Shown piece by piece: positions 33,201 to 42,332 of a stretch of 64,000 bases of DNA. The stretch lies in NCBI GenBank assembly GCA_019096065.1, contig JAGUCH010000004.1, forward strand, positions 1 to 64,000. Reading direction: 5' to 3'. A program made the position numbers and the translations under genes. Position 1 is the stretch's first letter, and every line of letters starts with the position of its first letter. Under the pieces are notes generated by a model. It was given only the letters and a program-made list of their open reading frames with translations, was not told where the DNA came from and made no database searches. Origin of the DNA: Paracyclopina nana (taxonomy: Eukaryota > Arthropoda > Copepoda > Cyclopoida > Cyclopettidae).

Positions 33201-33656
33201 CTTTCGCTCCGTCGATGCTTGGATTTCGCGGTTTCGTTTGATCGCATTTTCTTCCTCTTCGGTCTTCGGTTTTTTCGACGCGGTGCTGCGAGATCTATCG
33301 CGATCCTTATCGCGGCCTCGATCGCGGTCTCGGTCGCGGTCTCTACTGCGGTCACGCTTGCTTTTACGATCGGACATCTTTTTCTTTGTTTTGAACACCG
33401 CTGCTGCTAAGTCGAATTCGCCGGAAACGGTTCGAAAATTTAACCCGGTTTTGTTTGACGAGTTTTGTTTTTTCATTCTTACTGTTTCCGTTAGGTTGCG
33501 CGAGTACATGTAAAATTTGCGTTTTATTGCTCGATATATTGCATAGATATTACTCAGAATCATTATTTTCTTTTCCCGTGGTCGTGGTTGTGGTTGTGGT
33601 TGTGGTTGTGATTGTGATTGTGGTTGTGGTTGTGGTTGTGGTTGGTGGTTGGCCAT
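30225..33656 (-). CDS. BEL/Pao accessory ORF with DEDDy exonuclease domain and zinc knuckles
   Basis: An ORF of 1143 codons between the pol stop (33680) and the 3' LTR, where BEL elements have nothing or an env-like gene. First ATG 33656; a second candidate at 33377 (MSDRKSKRDRSRDRDRDR). Layout: Gln-Pro repeats (residues 4-25), RS/RD-rich basic segment (94-125), long middle region of unknown fold, 3'-5' exonuclease-like domain, C-terminal zinc knuckles. Exo I is FDTEG (D721, E723), Exo II is KLGFSVYEDLPKF (D800), Exo III is YDREDQF (Y874, D878), as in RNase D/WRN-type DEDDy nucleases. Knuckles: CNVCGYNGHKTEDC from 1040, then a C-x4-C-x4-H-x4-C variant and CEECGQLGHRPRDH. All catalytic positions are present, so activity is plausible. 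Role unknown: cDNA or RNA trimming, RNA binding or anti-silencing are guesses. Confidence 0.85.
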   Translation of the reverse strand: MANHQPQPQPQPQSQSQPQPQPQPRPREKKIMILSNIYAIYRAIKRKFYMYSRNLTETVRMKKQNSSNKTGLNFRTVSGEFDLAAAVFKTKKKMSDRKSKRDRSRDRDRDRDRGRDKDRDRSRSTASKKPKTEEEENAIKRNREIQASTERKAVTPKIEKDKKDVRSRLGPPTRQSTPLSPQPGTSKSADKKAKAAKPLDSSTSSLNDTTEQIVLGGSSPARRVVVEGDDNEPWKIDLIQGTPFDIESVRSAWAKKIKVSKIIIYNDNNLEELREVFTEHYLDPGTLILGTTFNFGPRAEDDKRTQKQRYKSQRCDQFKALRRAQMMSMPVTPNFAMAISHGPQMAKLIDKYGEIPQMAMLQPIDQLQFEQQRKILEGIIKQSWDHRMSDEEIFVALEQGKGAASLPTMIKVMQTGPMEGKIYLARTGELMTEQQIQDIAKLPKGIRFYTEETEQKMLELVRITNEAAGRNHQIVIVKDNEAQAAPELMQAECQTDKEAQKHASAGLGPSSPAGTSEQEPMEVEEAKSEPRSSRVSSTAPSEHTTYIPAGMEDEIAAERLTELNFGDEPYCDLRALTLKLPSKEIDVPGFDKDVKRAQKDGCPETVAGAMYGPVDLEKYQGKKCERLLCQASAPFQEKDCVNRKKGTYPYLSVANALKRAKMSKNTVYDLETAGRGKTFMYGLVEDTESEYCTEHPEEFDIMLERNEFYQEIKKTRIMTFDTEGLSESYKVTYHCQKPVTVGQESNTFAYAHFGATNGVAAGVRVMYVGHSLLGKEIPIKIKQMLEDESIVKLGFSVYEDLPKFARIGIKIRSWMDARHLVILLNPAWDKQQPPSSKNAAIKLLGVKTTIKAPFWKKEHRAMAVDKYLPSTLYYDREDQFVPLALLEFTAAKLALQNGMSKDSCVRGLMMYLAATYLHRPIEIGGKTVRYFEGLLLDPSSPEEADERSLRPLVHTYHYYNNHREACDNFAKFGLEFAFDRSVINMVSDSDVTQWECEVGSSINHWMDQTEIDTYQDRVTAILLPFKDVRKSYAVETPHPCNVCGYNGHKTEDCNRKEGCTNPTCLGNDHTLGACPMALERCEECGQLGHRPRDHEKFNLVQLHVLRRIVAHMHSMTIMTLDKDLRLKMAKRGSTFEFKQIGQR

Positions 33657-33679
33657 GATTTGCGGTGGTTTTTCTTCTT

Positions 33680-35530
33680 TTAGTCTGTTTTTTCTGATAC
33701 TATTGGTAGGTGTTGTGTTGGGGCCAATTGTCTGATGCCCCGTTCTAATGTACCATTGCTTGTTTTGACCACCGCTGATCTGACCATTCCATCGCTGCTC
33801 TTGTATACTTTTGTCACAGTGCCCACCAACCACCGTGGCCTGTGTTTTTTGAGCAGATCCTCTTCTGTTACAACCACTCTATCTCCTACGCCGACGTTTT
33901 GATTAGCTCTTGTCCATTTGGCTCGCTTTTGTAGTTCTTGGACATAGTAGTCGACCCAGATGTCCTGATATTTTCTGATTCCTCTCGCCATGATTCTCAG
34001 CTCGGGCATGTACTCCGCTCCTTCTTCCACCGAGCTCACGTAGCCATTTCGTCCCACCAGCATATGATTGGGTGTCACCACGTCCAAGCCATCCTTGGTT
34101 TTTAAGATCGCTATTGGCCGGCTATTTATCAGATTTTCTGCTGCTGCCACCAGTGTTCTGAATTGTTCAAATTGCACCTCGCCGTGTTCGCAGTGTTGCA
34201 TTGCTCTTTTTGTGAGCTTTACAAATGCTTCGCTGAGGCCGTTTGCCTCGTGGTCTTTTGGTGCGTTGAATTTCCATTCCCTGATGTTATTGCTGGTTTT
34301 GAGTTGGACCCTGTTCCAATCCATCTCTGAGCTCGTGTAGATTTTGGCGTCTGGGATGGTGCCAGTTGAGGTCACGACAAGTTTGTCATTGTCCCTCTCT
34401 TTTTTGCTGATCTCAGTCATTTGGGTGCCTAATTGTCCAAAAGACCCCTCATTATCGCTGTAGACCGTATCGACGTTTCCTCTTCTGGAAGTGATTCTCT
34501 CCATGGCCATTATCAGTGACTCTGTGTTCCTGCTTATGGTGGCCTCAAGCGTCGCTACTTTGGTTTGCAGGCACACCGTCACCAGAACATATGCTTTCAC
34601 TCTTTGTCTTAGGAATTTTACCCAGTAAAAGCCAGTGAAGTCCATTGCCAACTTTTTGCAGGGTCGGATTTCTCTGAGGCTGAGCTCCTGCATTGGTCCC
34701 ATCAGTTGCTCGTATGGTTTCGAGTTTCTCCTTGTGCACAATGGGCACTGATTTGTGATATGATGTGCCACCTTTTTTACAAATGGGCCCCCGAAATGAT
34801 GCGTGAGCATTAGCCAGAATGTGTCGAACGCTGGGTGGTTTTCTGTCTTGTGTATGTACCATGTCATCATCAGGAAAGGCCATGTCTTTGTCATCAGTAT
34901 TGGGTACTTTCTTGATTCTTGCATTTCAGCCTGATTCACGCATCTCGTGCTTACCCTGATGATGCCTTCTCCGTCTATAAATGGGCAATACTTCGCAAGC
35001 TTCTTGTTTCTCCAGATTTTTGTTTTCTCGAAGGCTTCTACATCCTCCCTGAGTGCCAAGCTCTGGCCGTATATCATTAGATCTCTCACCACTGTGGCCA
35101 TCGCTTCATCTGGTATTAATTCGTCCTGTTTTTTCCCAAATCCTTTTGCTCGCGCCAGGGCTCTTGTCATCCTAGGCCACTGGGTTATTCTTCTCTCCAG
35201 TGTCAATCTCTTCATTTTTTGGAAAGTCACTGCGTGTATGTGTAGCCAGTTCTTGTCTGCCGTTTTTATTTTGTGGTCCAATACTTTCCCACATTGTGTG
35301 ACCCTGAGGCTGGTCGGACTATTGTCGTCCAATCCTGCCCATAGCTTGATCTCAAGCTCCTTCCCAAGCAGTTCATTTTGTGTTACTTTCAAGTCGAACT
35401 TTGGCCACTCTTGCTCGTCATCTTCCGTGAAAAATGGAGCACCCGTCCAATATGTTGGGTGGTTGATGATTTCTTCCGGTGTCCCCCCCCGTGAGGGCAG
35501 ATCAGCAGCGTTAACACTTGTCTTTATGTA
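33680..35530 (-). pseudogene. BEL/Pao pol, 3' part: integrase (cut off by Gypsy insertion)
   Basis: C-terminal part of the BEL polyprotein, open from the Gypsy junction at 35530 to the stop at 33680. Visible: end of the RNase H region (NAADLPSRGG), HHCC zinc-binding motif (THHFGGPF...HHITNQCPLC), integrase core D (AMDFTGF), D (VYSDNEGSF) and E (HEANGLSEAFVK), and the BEL-type C-terminal domain (KHRPRWLVGTVTKV). No frameshift or stop besides the insertion was seen. The accessory ORF begins 24 nt after this stop. Confidence 0.9.
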
Positions 35531-35535
35531 GTGCC

Positions 35536-35821
35536 TGTTATATCACGTTGAAACGTACTTCCCTATATTGACTCTCACGTGTAACCTACATAGCTAGATA
35601 CTCCCCTCTCGCGCGTGCATGCATTCATTCTTTCTGTCTCGCTTAAGCTTGCACTGAATTACACTCAGTACACATCTCGTATCAAAGTGGATACGTTCGC
35701 CTCGATCTGGTAAATCTCGGCGTAGTAGTGCTCACGGTTTCCTGGTACAAGACCAGGGATCCAACCGACGTAGCTCGAGTAGTAGTGCCTTAAGTGTCAC
35801 CCACGAGGTCGGGACCAACCA
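35536..35821 (+). repeat. Gypsy 5' LTR
   Basis: TGTTATATC...CAACCA. The TATA-like site reads TATCAAA (about 35690) here but TATAAAA in the 3' LTR, the only difference seen between the two. Confidence 0.9.
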
Positions 35822-36044
35822 TGGCGTCAGTTCTCAGTCTCTTTGCATAAGAGGCCCTTTCCTAGAAGAGGGAAGGTTTGAGAAGCAGCCGAAGAAGGTT
35901 AGTGAGTGGAAAATTTCCGCCACCCTTGGCAGCATCACGACAACAAAGTGTGAGAGGCAGCCGGAGAAGGTTTCGTGAGCGGAATTGTGAAAGTTCCGCC
36001 ACCCTTGGCAGCATCACAACAAAAAAAGTGTCAACAAAGTGTCC
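35822..36044 (+). promoter_or_regulatory. Gypsy leader with duplicated segment and possible splice donor
   Basis: The untranslated leader carries an imperfect tandem copy of a roughly 65-70 bp segment (CCGCCACCCTTGGCAGCATC occurs twice). GAAGAAG|GTTAGTGAG at 35897/35898 resembles a splice donor and could pair with the acceptor at 41554-41556 to make a subgenomic mRNA. Not proven. Confidence 0.4.
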
Positions 36045-39000
36045 ATGAGCCAGGACTCAATTAAAAGTGCTGGCGAAGAAGAGTGGCATACTGCAGATCA
36101 GAACGTATTTGCAGCACTTCAAAGGCAAGTGAAAGCCTTAGAAGAAGCCAAAGAAGAAGCGGAGGGCCCCGAAGATACGCTTTTGGCAGCCACAAATAGT
36201 GACGAGGACACATTTGACACAAGTGCGGTCAGAGCAAATTTAGCGATGACCGAGAAGGAGATTCCAACTGACTTGCAATTGGCAATCGGAAAGCTTTCCG
36301 AAGCCAGAGGTGCAAGAGCACTCGAGGACCTCACCAAACAAATACATAGTCTCAATGGGCACAAGAGTTGGTTGTCCAGGCACATGAATGCCGGAGAGAA
36401 GCTATGCGAGGCCCTGGAAAGGCAGAAGGACATTTCAGTTTCAGAAGCAAAAGAGCTCCAGAAGCTGAAACAAAAGTTGGTCGACCAGGAGAATAGCATC
36501 ATGCAGATTTTAAATAACCTGCCGGACGAGACCCGAGTCACTCAAGCTGACAAGGTCAAGGAGATGTTCGAGAGAAAGGATGCCCTGGAATTAAAAGCAC
36601 TGGCAATCACAGGCCGGTACGAAAAGGCCAATCCAACTGCAATATCGGCATCAAATGCACCGGCATCAGAGGACAGAAAAATTGTCAAGCCGGATGCAAA
36701 TTTGAAGCCGAAAACGCTGAAGACTGGTGCTACAGCCATTGAGCTGCAGGTTTTTTTGAGGACTTGGAAGACCTACGTTCAAGAGTCGGAGATCCAGAAG
36801 AAGTCCATCGATGCCCAGCACACTTACAGTCTGGTATTATTTGATGCCAATCTATCAGCCAAGATTTCAGCAAAGTTGAGTGCGGAATCGCCCCTTTTCA
36901 TACAAGATGAAAATGTGGGCACTCCTTGGATCCTTTCAATGGAGAGGATCGTAGTAAACGAGTTCCAGCTGGCGTTTCCATTGTCTAAGAGAAGACTGGA
37001 GTGCTTTCGTCACAAAAGTACAAACCCAAGCGAGCTGCATGGAACGAGTTGGGCTGCATTTGAGCTGAAATGCAAAGCAGCCGAGTTCGAGAGCATGGAC
37101 ATAGAGACGGTAATGAAGTACCTCTATATGAGCTCTCTAGCTAATAAAGCCTTACGGAAAGAGCTTATCAAGGCCGACAACTTAGCTGGCGGCAAAGCAA
37201 CGATGGATGAGCTCAAATCGGCTGGCAATATGTATGATGTTAATACAGCCACCGAAGAGGGTTACGAGAACCCTACCGTGAAGAAGGCTGGGCCTACTGC
37301 TTATCGCAAGAAAAAGGCCATGGGCTCGAATGCTGGGGCTGAGGCCGCAGGTTCAAGCCAGAAGAAGAAGCATGGAGGTTGCTTTGAATGCGGAAGTAAA
37401 GAGCACCTCCGACCAAATTGTCCGAAGGCACCAACCTGTCAATTTTGCAAGAAGAAGGGTCATGGGGCGGACAAATGCTTCAAGAAGAAAGGCAAGGGCG
37501 AGGGTGGCGAGAAGAAGCCGAACGGGAACCCGACGAAAGCCATTAAAAAATTCACAGTTAAGTTGCCTTTGAGTTTTGATTTTTCTAGCACGTTGGAGTG
37601 TAAAAACGCTATTGCTTGCAATGAGGCAATACGCATTATGAAAAAATCAAAAGATAGATACTCTCTGCCGTTCATTTTTCAGAGTCGCATCAAGAGGATG
37701 GAGGAAGATGACGGAGGGGCAGGGGTTATCAAGATGGCGAAGACCAAGAGCAGAAAAAAGAAGGAGATGCAGCAGAAGATCTCCAAGGCAGTGAGCGGGC
37801 TGCGGCCCTCATGCCTACCCAATGCTACCAGGGTCACGTCATCAAGGCCAACTCCCAAGGCCAAGCTATTATTTTGCCCTGAGGTAGGGTCTGCTTTCTC
37901 TACGTATTGCCTGCCAGATACTGGAGCAACCATTACTGTGGTTGATGAGAAAGTAGCAGCGGACATGGGGATGCCAATATATCCCAATCCGGAGACCGTC
38001 AGGAGCGTCGATGGCACCGAAGTGAAGACGAGCAGAACATGTGAGATTGCAATATCACGTGGCATGAAAGTGGTTGTAGTAACCAATGCAGTGGTCGCTT
38101 CACTTGGTGACGATGAAGAGGTGATTGTCGACTGGCAGACACTGGAGATATTAGGCGTGGTTGGCCTAAACATTAACTCCACGGCAATCGCAGCAACCAC
38201 AATGGATATGACTCTGGAGAGCTTGAAGCTCAAATATGCAGAGGTCTTTGCAGACAAGCTTGACAAAACCAGGTTTATGAAGGGTGAACCCATGAAGATC
38301 CACCTAGTGGATGGGGACATAAAACCTATGAGGATCTCTTCAACCAATGCCATACCGGTGCATCTCAAAGCAGCGGCGGATAAGTGCATTAAGGATTTGG
38401 AGGATGCCGACATTGTCAAGAAGCTGAAGCCAGGGGAGATGACAGACTGGACCTCTAGAGGTTTCTTTGTCATCAAGTCTGATGGCAAATCAGTCAGGTT
38501 GGTTACGGACTTCGTTCAGCTGAACAAGTACGTGAAGAGACCAACCCACCCCTTTACGTCTGCATTCCATTTGTTGAAGAGCATCCCTGCAAAGGCTCAG
38601 TGGTTTGTGGTCGGAGACTGTGCGCAGGGATACCACCAGATCAAGTTGGAAGAAAAGTCATCCTACTTGACTACATTTTTGCTACCACAGGGAAGATTCC
38701 GTTATGTGAGAGCTCCCATGGGGCTCACATCTTCCAGTGATGAGTGGTGCTGCAGGAGCGACATGATCATGACTGGCCTGAACGGAAAGGGAGTCAAATC
38801 GGTCGATGATGTCCTCATCTGGGGGGAAACAGAGCAGGAAGCCCTGCACAATCTGGATGTCCTCCTCAGCAACTGCAAAACCTATGGTGTCAGCTTATCA
38901 CCCAAAAAGCTGCACATGGGTGAACGTGTCAAGTTTGCTGGATTCATGGTCAGCAAGTTGAATGGTGTAGAACCACACGATGACAACTTGAAAGCAATCA

Positions 39001-41534
39001 GGGAGTACCCAAGGCCAGCCAACCAGTCGGATGTGCGAAGCTTTTTGGGATTGGCTCAAACTTTAGGAAGTTTCTTGCCTGATTTGGCCCACATGTCAGC
39101 TTCATTGAGGGAGCTAACCAAGGCCAAAGTTCAGTTTCAGTGGTTACCAAGACACGAAGAAGACTTCAACCAGCTGAAGAAGATCCTGACCGGACCTTTG
39201 TTGGTGAAGCATTTTGATGTCAACAAGACCACAGTGTTGACAACGGATGCCAGCAGGTTATATGGCATCGGCTACATTCTAACTCAGTATGACCCAAAAG
39301 ACCCGGACAGGAGCTACCTGATTACCTGTGGGTCCAAGGTAAACTCCGCTGCTGAGAAGAATTATGCAACTATTGAGCTGGAGTTGCTGGGAATAGTCTA
39401 TGGATGTGAGAAGAGCTCGCATTTTCTGCATGGCTGCCCAAAATTTTTGGTGAAGACTGACCACAAGCCTTTACTTGGTATTATGAATAAGGACATGGCA
39501 GAGATCACTAACTCCAGACTCTTGAGGCTTAGAGAGAGGCTACTACCGTTCAACTTCGATTTGGTCTACCTGGAGGGGAAGTTAAACTTCATTGCAGATG
39601 CCTTGTCAAGACATCCAATTAACTTCTCAGATGACCACCCAGACGCTGAAGAAGCAGAAACTTTGAAGAACTCAAAGATCAGCGTAATCTCAGCCCTCTC
39701 TGTCTCAGCACAAGAAGATCCGGCATTCCAAGAAATCCATGATGCAGCGAAAGCTGACAAGGAGTATCAGGATCTAATTGAGGCCATCCAGGAAGACCTT
39801 CATCATCATAAGAAGAAGGGCGTGGCCATTCATGCATTAAAGCTGGTGCCCCAAAACCTTTGGGGGCAGCTTTCGGTCCAAGATGGAATGGTTGTCATTG
39901 ATGGGAAACGTGTCTTCGTACCAAAGGAAGCACGTCCATTCATCTTGAGGACTCTTCATATTGCGCACCCTGGGCAAACGAAGAGCCTGGCTACGGCCAG
40001 ACAATTCTACTATTGGAGTGGTATGACCAAGGATATCAGACAATCAGTAGAAGAGTGCGAAATGTGCCAGAAGTACATGGCCTCTTTACCGCATGATGAA
40101 GAAGGCGAGAACATGGTACCAACGGCCCCAATGCAGAGTATTGCAATGGATTTGGGCCATCATGAAGGGGCAGACTATTTAATAGTTGTGGACACCTTCA
40201 GTGGTTGGCCTTGGATTTTCAAGATGGTAAGATACACTAGTGAGGAAATCATCAAGAAGTTGACGATCATTTTTGCCACATTTGGGTACCCGATCGTGAT
40301 GAGATCCGACAACGCTGGATGCTTCATCTCTCATGAAATAATTGAGTTTTGTAAAGAGCATGGCATTATCGCCACCACCAGCAGCCCCTATCACCACGAG
40401 TCCAATGGGACCGAGGAAGCTAGTGTGAAAAACATGCAAAGGCTGGTTATGAAAACCAAGACCCTAAGGGAGATGGATGTCGCTGTGCTGGAATTTCGAA
40501 ATCTGGCACGTGCTGACGCCAACTCCCCTGCGAAGATGTTTTTGGGCTGTCATTTGAGGACAAAATTACCAATCTTGTACGAGATGACAAAGCTTGAGAT
40601 GCCAGAACCCAGAGCTGAAAAGAAGCAATTGCCTAAGGAGATCATTCCAGATTTCAAGGTGGGGGAAAAAGTGCGCATGCAAAATGCGGTCACTAAGCTA
40701 TGGGAGGATGTTGTAGTAATCCTCGAAGTTCGGCATTCCAGTAGAAGCTACGTCATCAAAAATGATGATGGCGTGATAATTGTGAGGAATAAGCGCTTCT
40801 TACGCAAGCATAATGCGCAGGTGGCTGACCTCGATGCAAATGCATCTTTATGGCTAGTAATTGAAGCACCTCACTCAACGCCCAGCATCGAAAAAAATTG
40901 TCCCCCTGTAAATTGCACCTGGTCGGAGGTTCTTATGGGTTCAGGTCAAAGTACAACCAACAGCGCTGACAAAGCAAAGACCCAGGTTGTTGATGAGACC
41001 AGCCACACTGGTATTAGGCTAGCGGACATCGATATCATGGCTCCGCAAGGCTCCAGTGAGGAGGACAAGTCAGCTGCTGAGGCAACTGGCAGAGATGTCA
41101 TGCATTGGATCTTCTATGGAGTGGCCTTTTGCGCTTTGATGGCTTTGCTATGGATTGGACTGCGGTTCAGGAAATGGCGGAAGAAGGCCAGCGCGAGGAA
41201 AAGAGCCAGAGACTCACTGTTGATCATGCACTCCCAAGCTGCAAATGTGCAGCCACCGGTCTACCCCCAACAAGCCCCTGCCCCATATGGCTGTCCAGGC
41301 TATGCGTCACCCTATGTCACGCCCTTCGCCTCGACAATGTCCATCGCCCCGACCCCTCATCCGATGGTTTATCAACCTTTCCCAGGAGTTGTACAGAGCT
41401 TGCCAAACATGGCTTATGGAGCCTCCCCGCTGGGAAGTTCACCAACGGTTTCGCATCCTGACTCGCCCCCCTTGCAGGAGGAGGAGCAGAGACGGCGAAA
41501 TCGTCTCTTTGCCATCTCTTACAACAATATCTAA
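36045..41534 (+). CDS. Gypsy gag-pol polyprotein with C-terminal membrane extension
   Basis: One uninterrupted ORF of 1829 aa. Gag with two CCHC knuckles (CFECGSKEHLRPNC, CQFCKKKGHGADKC, around residue 450). Protease LPDTGATITVV (about 625). Reverse transcriptase with SVDDVLIWG instead of the usual Y/F-x-DD. RNase H (LTTDASRLYGIGYIL). Integrase zinc finger H...H...C..C (LHIAHPGQ, CEMCQKY) and core D (IAMDLG), D (RSDNAGCF), E (NGTEEASVK). After integrase about 200 extra residues follow, with a hydrophobic helix IFYGVAFCALMALLWIGL, a basic RFRKWRKKASARKRARD stop-transfer and a Pro/Tyr-rich tail. The start ATG 36045 lies just after an in-frame GTG. Confidence 0.93.
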   Translation: MSQDSIKSAGEEEWHTADQNVFAALQRQVKALEEAKEEAEGPEDTLLAATNSDEDTFDTSAVRANLAMTEKEIPTDLQLAIGKLSEARGARALEDLTKQIHSLNGHKSWLSRHMNAGEKLCEALERQKDISVSEAKELQKLKQKLVDQENSIMQILNNLPDETRVTQADKVKEMFERKDALELKALAITGRYEKANPTAISASNAPASEDRKIVKPDANLKPKTLKTGATAIELQVFLRTWKTYVQESEIQKKSIDAQHTYSLVLFDANLSAKISAKLSAESPLFIQDENVGTPWILSMERIVVNEFQLAFPLSKRRLECFRHKSTNPSELHGTSWAAFELKCKAAEFESMDIETVMKYLYMSSLANKALRKELIKADNLAGGKATMDELKSAGNMYDVNTATEEGYENPTVKKAGPTAYRKKKAMGSNAGAEAAGSSQKKKHGGCFECGSKEHLRPNCPKAPTCQFCKKKGHGADKCFKKKGKGEGGEKKPNGNPTKAIKKFTVKLPLSFDFSSTLECKNAIACNEAIRIMKKSKDRYSLPFIFQSRIKRMEEDDGGAGVIKMAKTKSRKKKEMQQKISKAVSGLRPSCLPNATRVTSSRPTPKAKLLFCPEVGSAFSTYCLPDTGATITVVDEKVAADMGMPIYPNPETVRSVDGTEVKTSRTCEIAISRGMKVVVVTNAVVASLGDDEEVIVDWQTLEILGVVGLNINSTAIAATTMDMTLESLKLKYAEVFADKLDKTRFMKGEPMKIHLVDGDIKPMRISSTNAIPVHLKAAADKCIKDLEDADIVKKLKPGEMTDWTSRGFFVIKSDGKSVRLVTDFVQLNKYVKRPTHPFTSAFHLLKSIPAKAQWFVVGDCAQGYHQIKLEEKSSYLTTFLLPQGRFRYVRAPMGLTSSSDEWCCRSDMIMTGLNGKGVKSVDDVLIWGETEQEALHNLDVLLSNCKTYGVSLSPKKLHMGERVKFAGFMVSKLNGVEPHDDNLKAIREYPRPANQSDVRSFLGLAQTLGSFLPDLAHMSASLRELTKAKVQFQWLPRHEEDFNQLKKILTGPLLVKHFDVNKTTVLTTDASRLYGIGYILTQYDPKDPDRSYLITCGSKVNSAAEKNYATIELELLGIVYGCEKSSHFLHGCPKFLVKTDHKPLLGIMNKDMAEITNSRLLRLRERLLPFNFDLVYLEGKLNFIADALSRHPINFSDDHPDAEEAETLKNSKISVISALSVSAQEDPAFQEIHDAAKADKEYQDLIEAIQEDLHHHKKKGVAIHALKLVPQNLWGQLSVQDGMVVIDGKRVFVPKEARPFILRTLHIAHPGQTKSLATARQFYYWSGMTKDIRQSVEECEMCQKYMASLPHDEEGENMVPTAPMQSIAMDLGHHEGADYLIVVDTFSGWPWIFKMVRYTSEEIIKKLTIIFATFGYPIVMRSDNAGCFISHEIIEFCKEHGIIATTSSPYHHESNGTEEASVKNMQRLVMKTKTLREMDVAVLEFRNLARADANSPAKMFLGCHLRTKLPILYEMTKLEMPEPRAEKKQLPKEIIPDFKVGEKVRMQNAVTKLWEDVVVILEVRHSSRSYVIKNDDGVIIVRNKRFLRKHNAQVADLDANASLWLVIEAPHSTPSIEKNCPPVNCTWSEVLMGSGQSTTNSADKAKTQVVDETSHTGIRLADIDIMAPQGSSEEDKSAAEATGRDVMHWIFYGVAFCALMALLWIGLRFRKWRKKASARKRARDSLLIMHSQAANVQPPVYPQQAPAPYGCPGYASPYVTPFASTMSIAPTPHPMVYQPFPGVVQSLPNMAYGASPLGSSPTVSHPDSPPLQEEEQRRRNRLFAISYNNI

Positions 41535-41558
41535 AGTGTTTTTCTCTGTGTTGCAGGC

Positions 41559-42332
41559 ATGTCAGAAGCCCGAGGTGACCGTTCCCCCATTGATTGGGAT
41601 CATCCCGATTGGGACCCCAACGCACCTGTAGATGAGCGCCTGATCGCACCAGCGCCACTCGATGTAGCCACCCTCAATGAGCTGGACGATGTAGCCAAGC
41701 TCAAAGCCGAATTGGCGAAGGCCAAGGAGGAAGTCTATGATGCCCAGTACAGGATCACCGAACTGGAGCATAATCTGGCTGAGGCCAACCAGGAGGTCAG
41801 GGACCTCATTTGGACGAAGGATGTGCTGCGTGCGGATTTGAAGCACCAGTACAATGGCTACAGGCGAATGCTGGACAAGATCTTCGACAACATCCACAAG
41901 GCCATGAACTCGCCTGGCAAGAAATGGAAGCGGACTCGGATTGTCCCCATGACACCCCTGAGGGTAGTTGTTGACGCCGATGGGGTCCGCAGAATCTCCA
42001 GACCGTGTTACGAGAACGCGGAATCTGCCAAGCATGATGGGTTCTCGGCCAGGGCCGGTAAGGCATATACCCGTCAAGGCATAATGCTGGAGGCCGAGCT
42101 CATTGGATTCGGTCAACTGGACAAGGCATGCAAATTGGATGATGGTTCCGAAGATGAAGCTTCCGTCACGAAGTCCGAGGTCATCAAGATCCTAGACTTG
42201 AAGCGTGACGAGTTGGCCAGAGATGATCGCCAGAAGTACGGCATTTTTGTAGCTGCAATGGTAGCTATTGGTGTTGGCATGTTCATATGGTGCACCAATG
42301 GAGGGGAGGTTGCTTTGACGACATCGCCTTGA
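41559..42332 (+). CDS. Gypsy third ORF: coiled-coil protein with C-terminal membrane helix
   Basis: 257 aa, starting 24 nt after the gag-pol stop. Its ATG follows a textbook 3' splice site (TTTTTCTCTGTGTTGCAG|GC, CAG at 41554-41556). I do not recognise the protein. Residues about 38-85 are heptad-like and charged (KLKAELAKAKEEVYDAQY). The C-terminus has one hydrophobic segment (YGIFVAAMVAIGVGMFIWC). There is no signal peptide, Cys-rich ectodomain or furin site as in true env. It occupies the env position and may be made from a spliced RNA. Confidence 0.8.
   Translation: MSEARGDRSPIDWDHPDWDPNAPVDERLIAPAPLDVATLNELDDVAKLKAELAKAKEEVYDAQYRITELEHNLAEANQEVRDLIWTKDVLRADLKHQYNGYRRMLDKIFDNIHKAMNSPGKKWKRTRIVPMTPLRVVVDADGVRRISRPCYENAESAKHDGFSARAGKAYTRQGIMLEAELIGFGQLDKACKLDDGSEDEASVTKSEVIKILDLKRDELARDDRQKYGIFVAAMVAIGVGMFIWCTNGGEVALTTSP

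Noticed and set aside
33455-33658. Plus-strand ORF rich in Val
   Set aside because: Antisense of the Gln-Pro repeat of the BEL accessory ORF.
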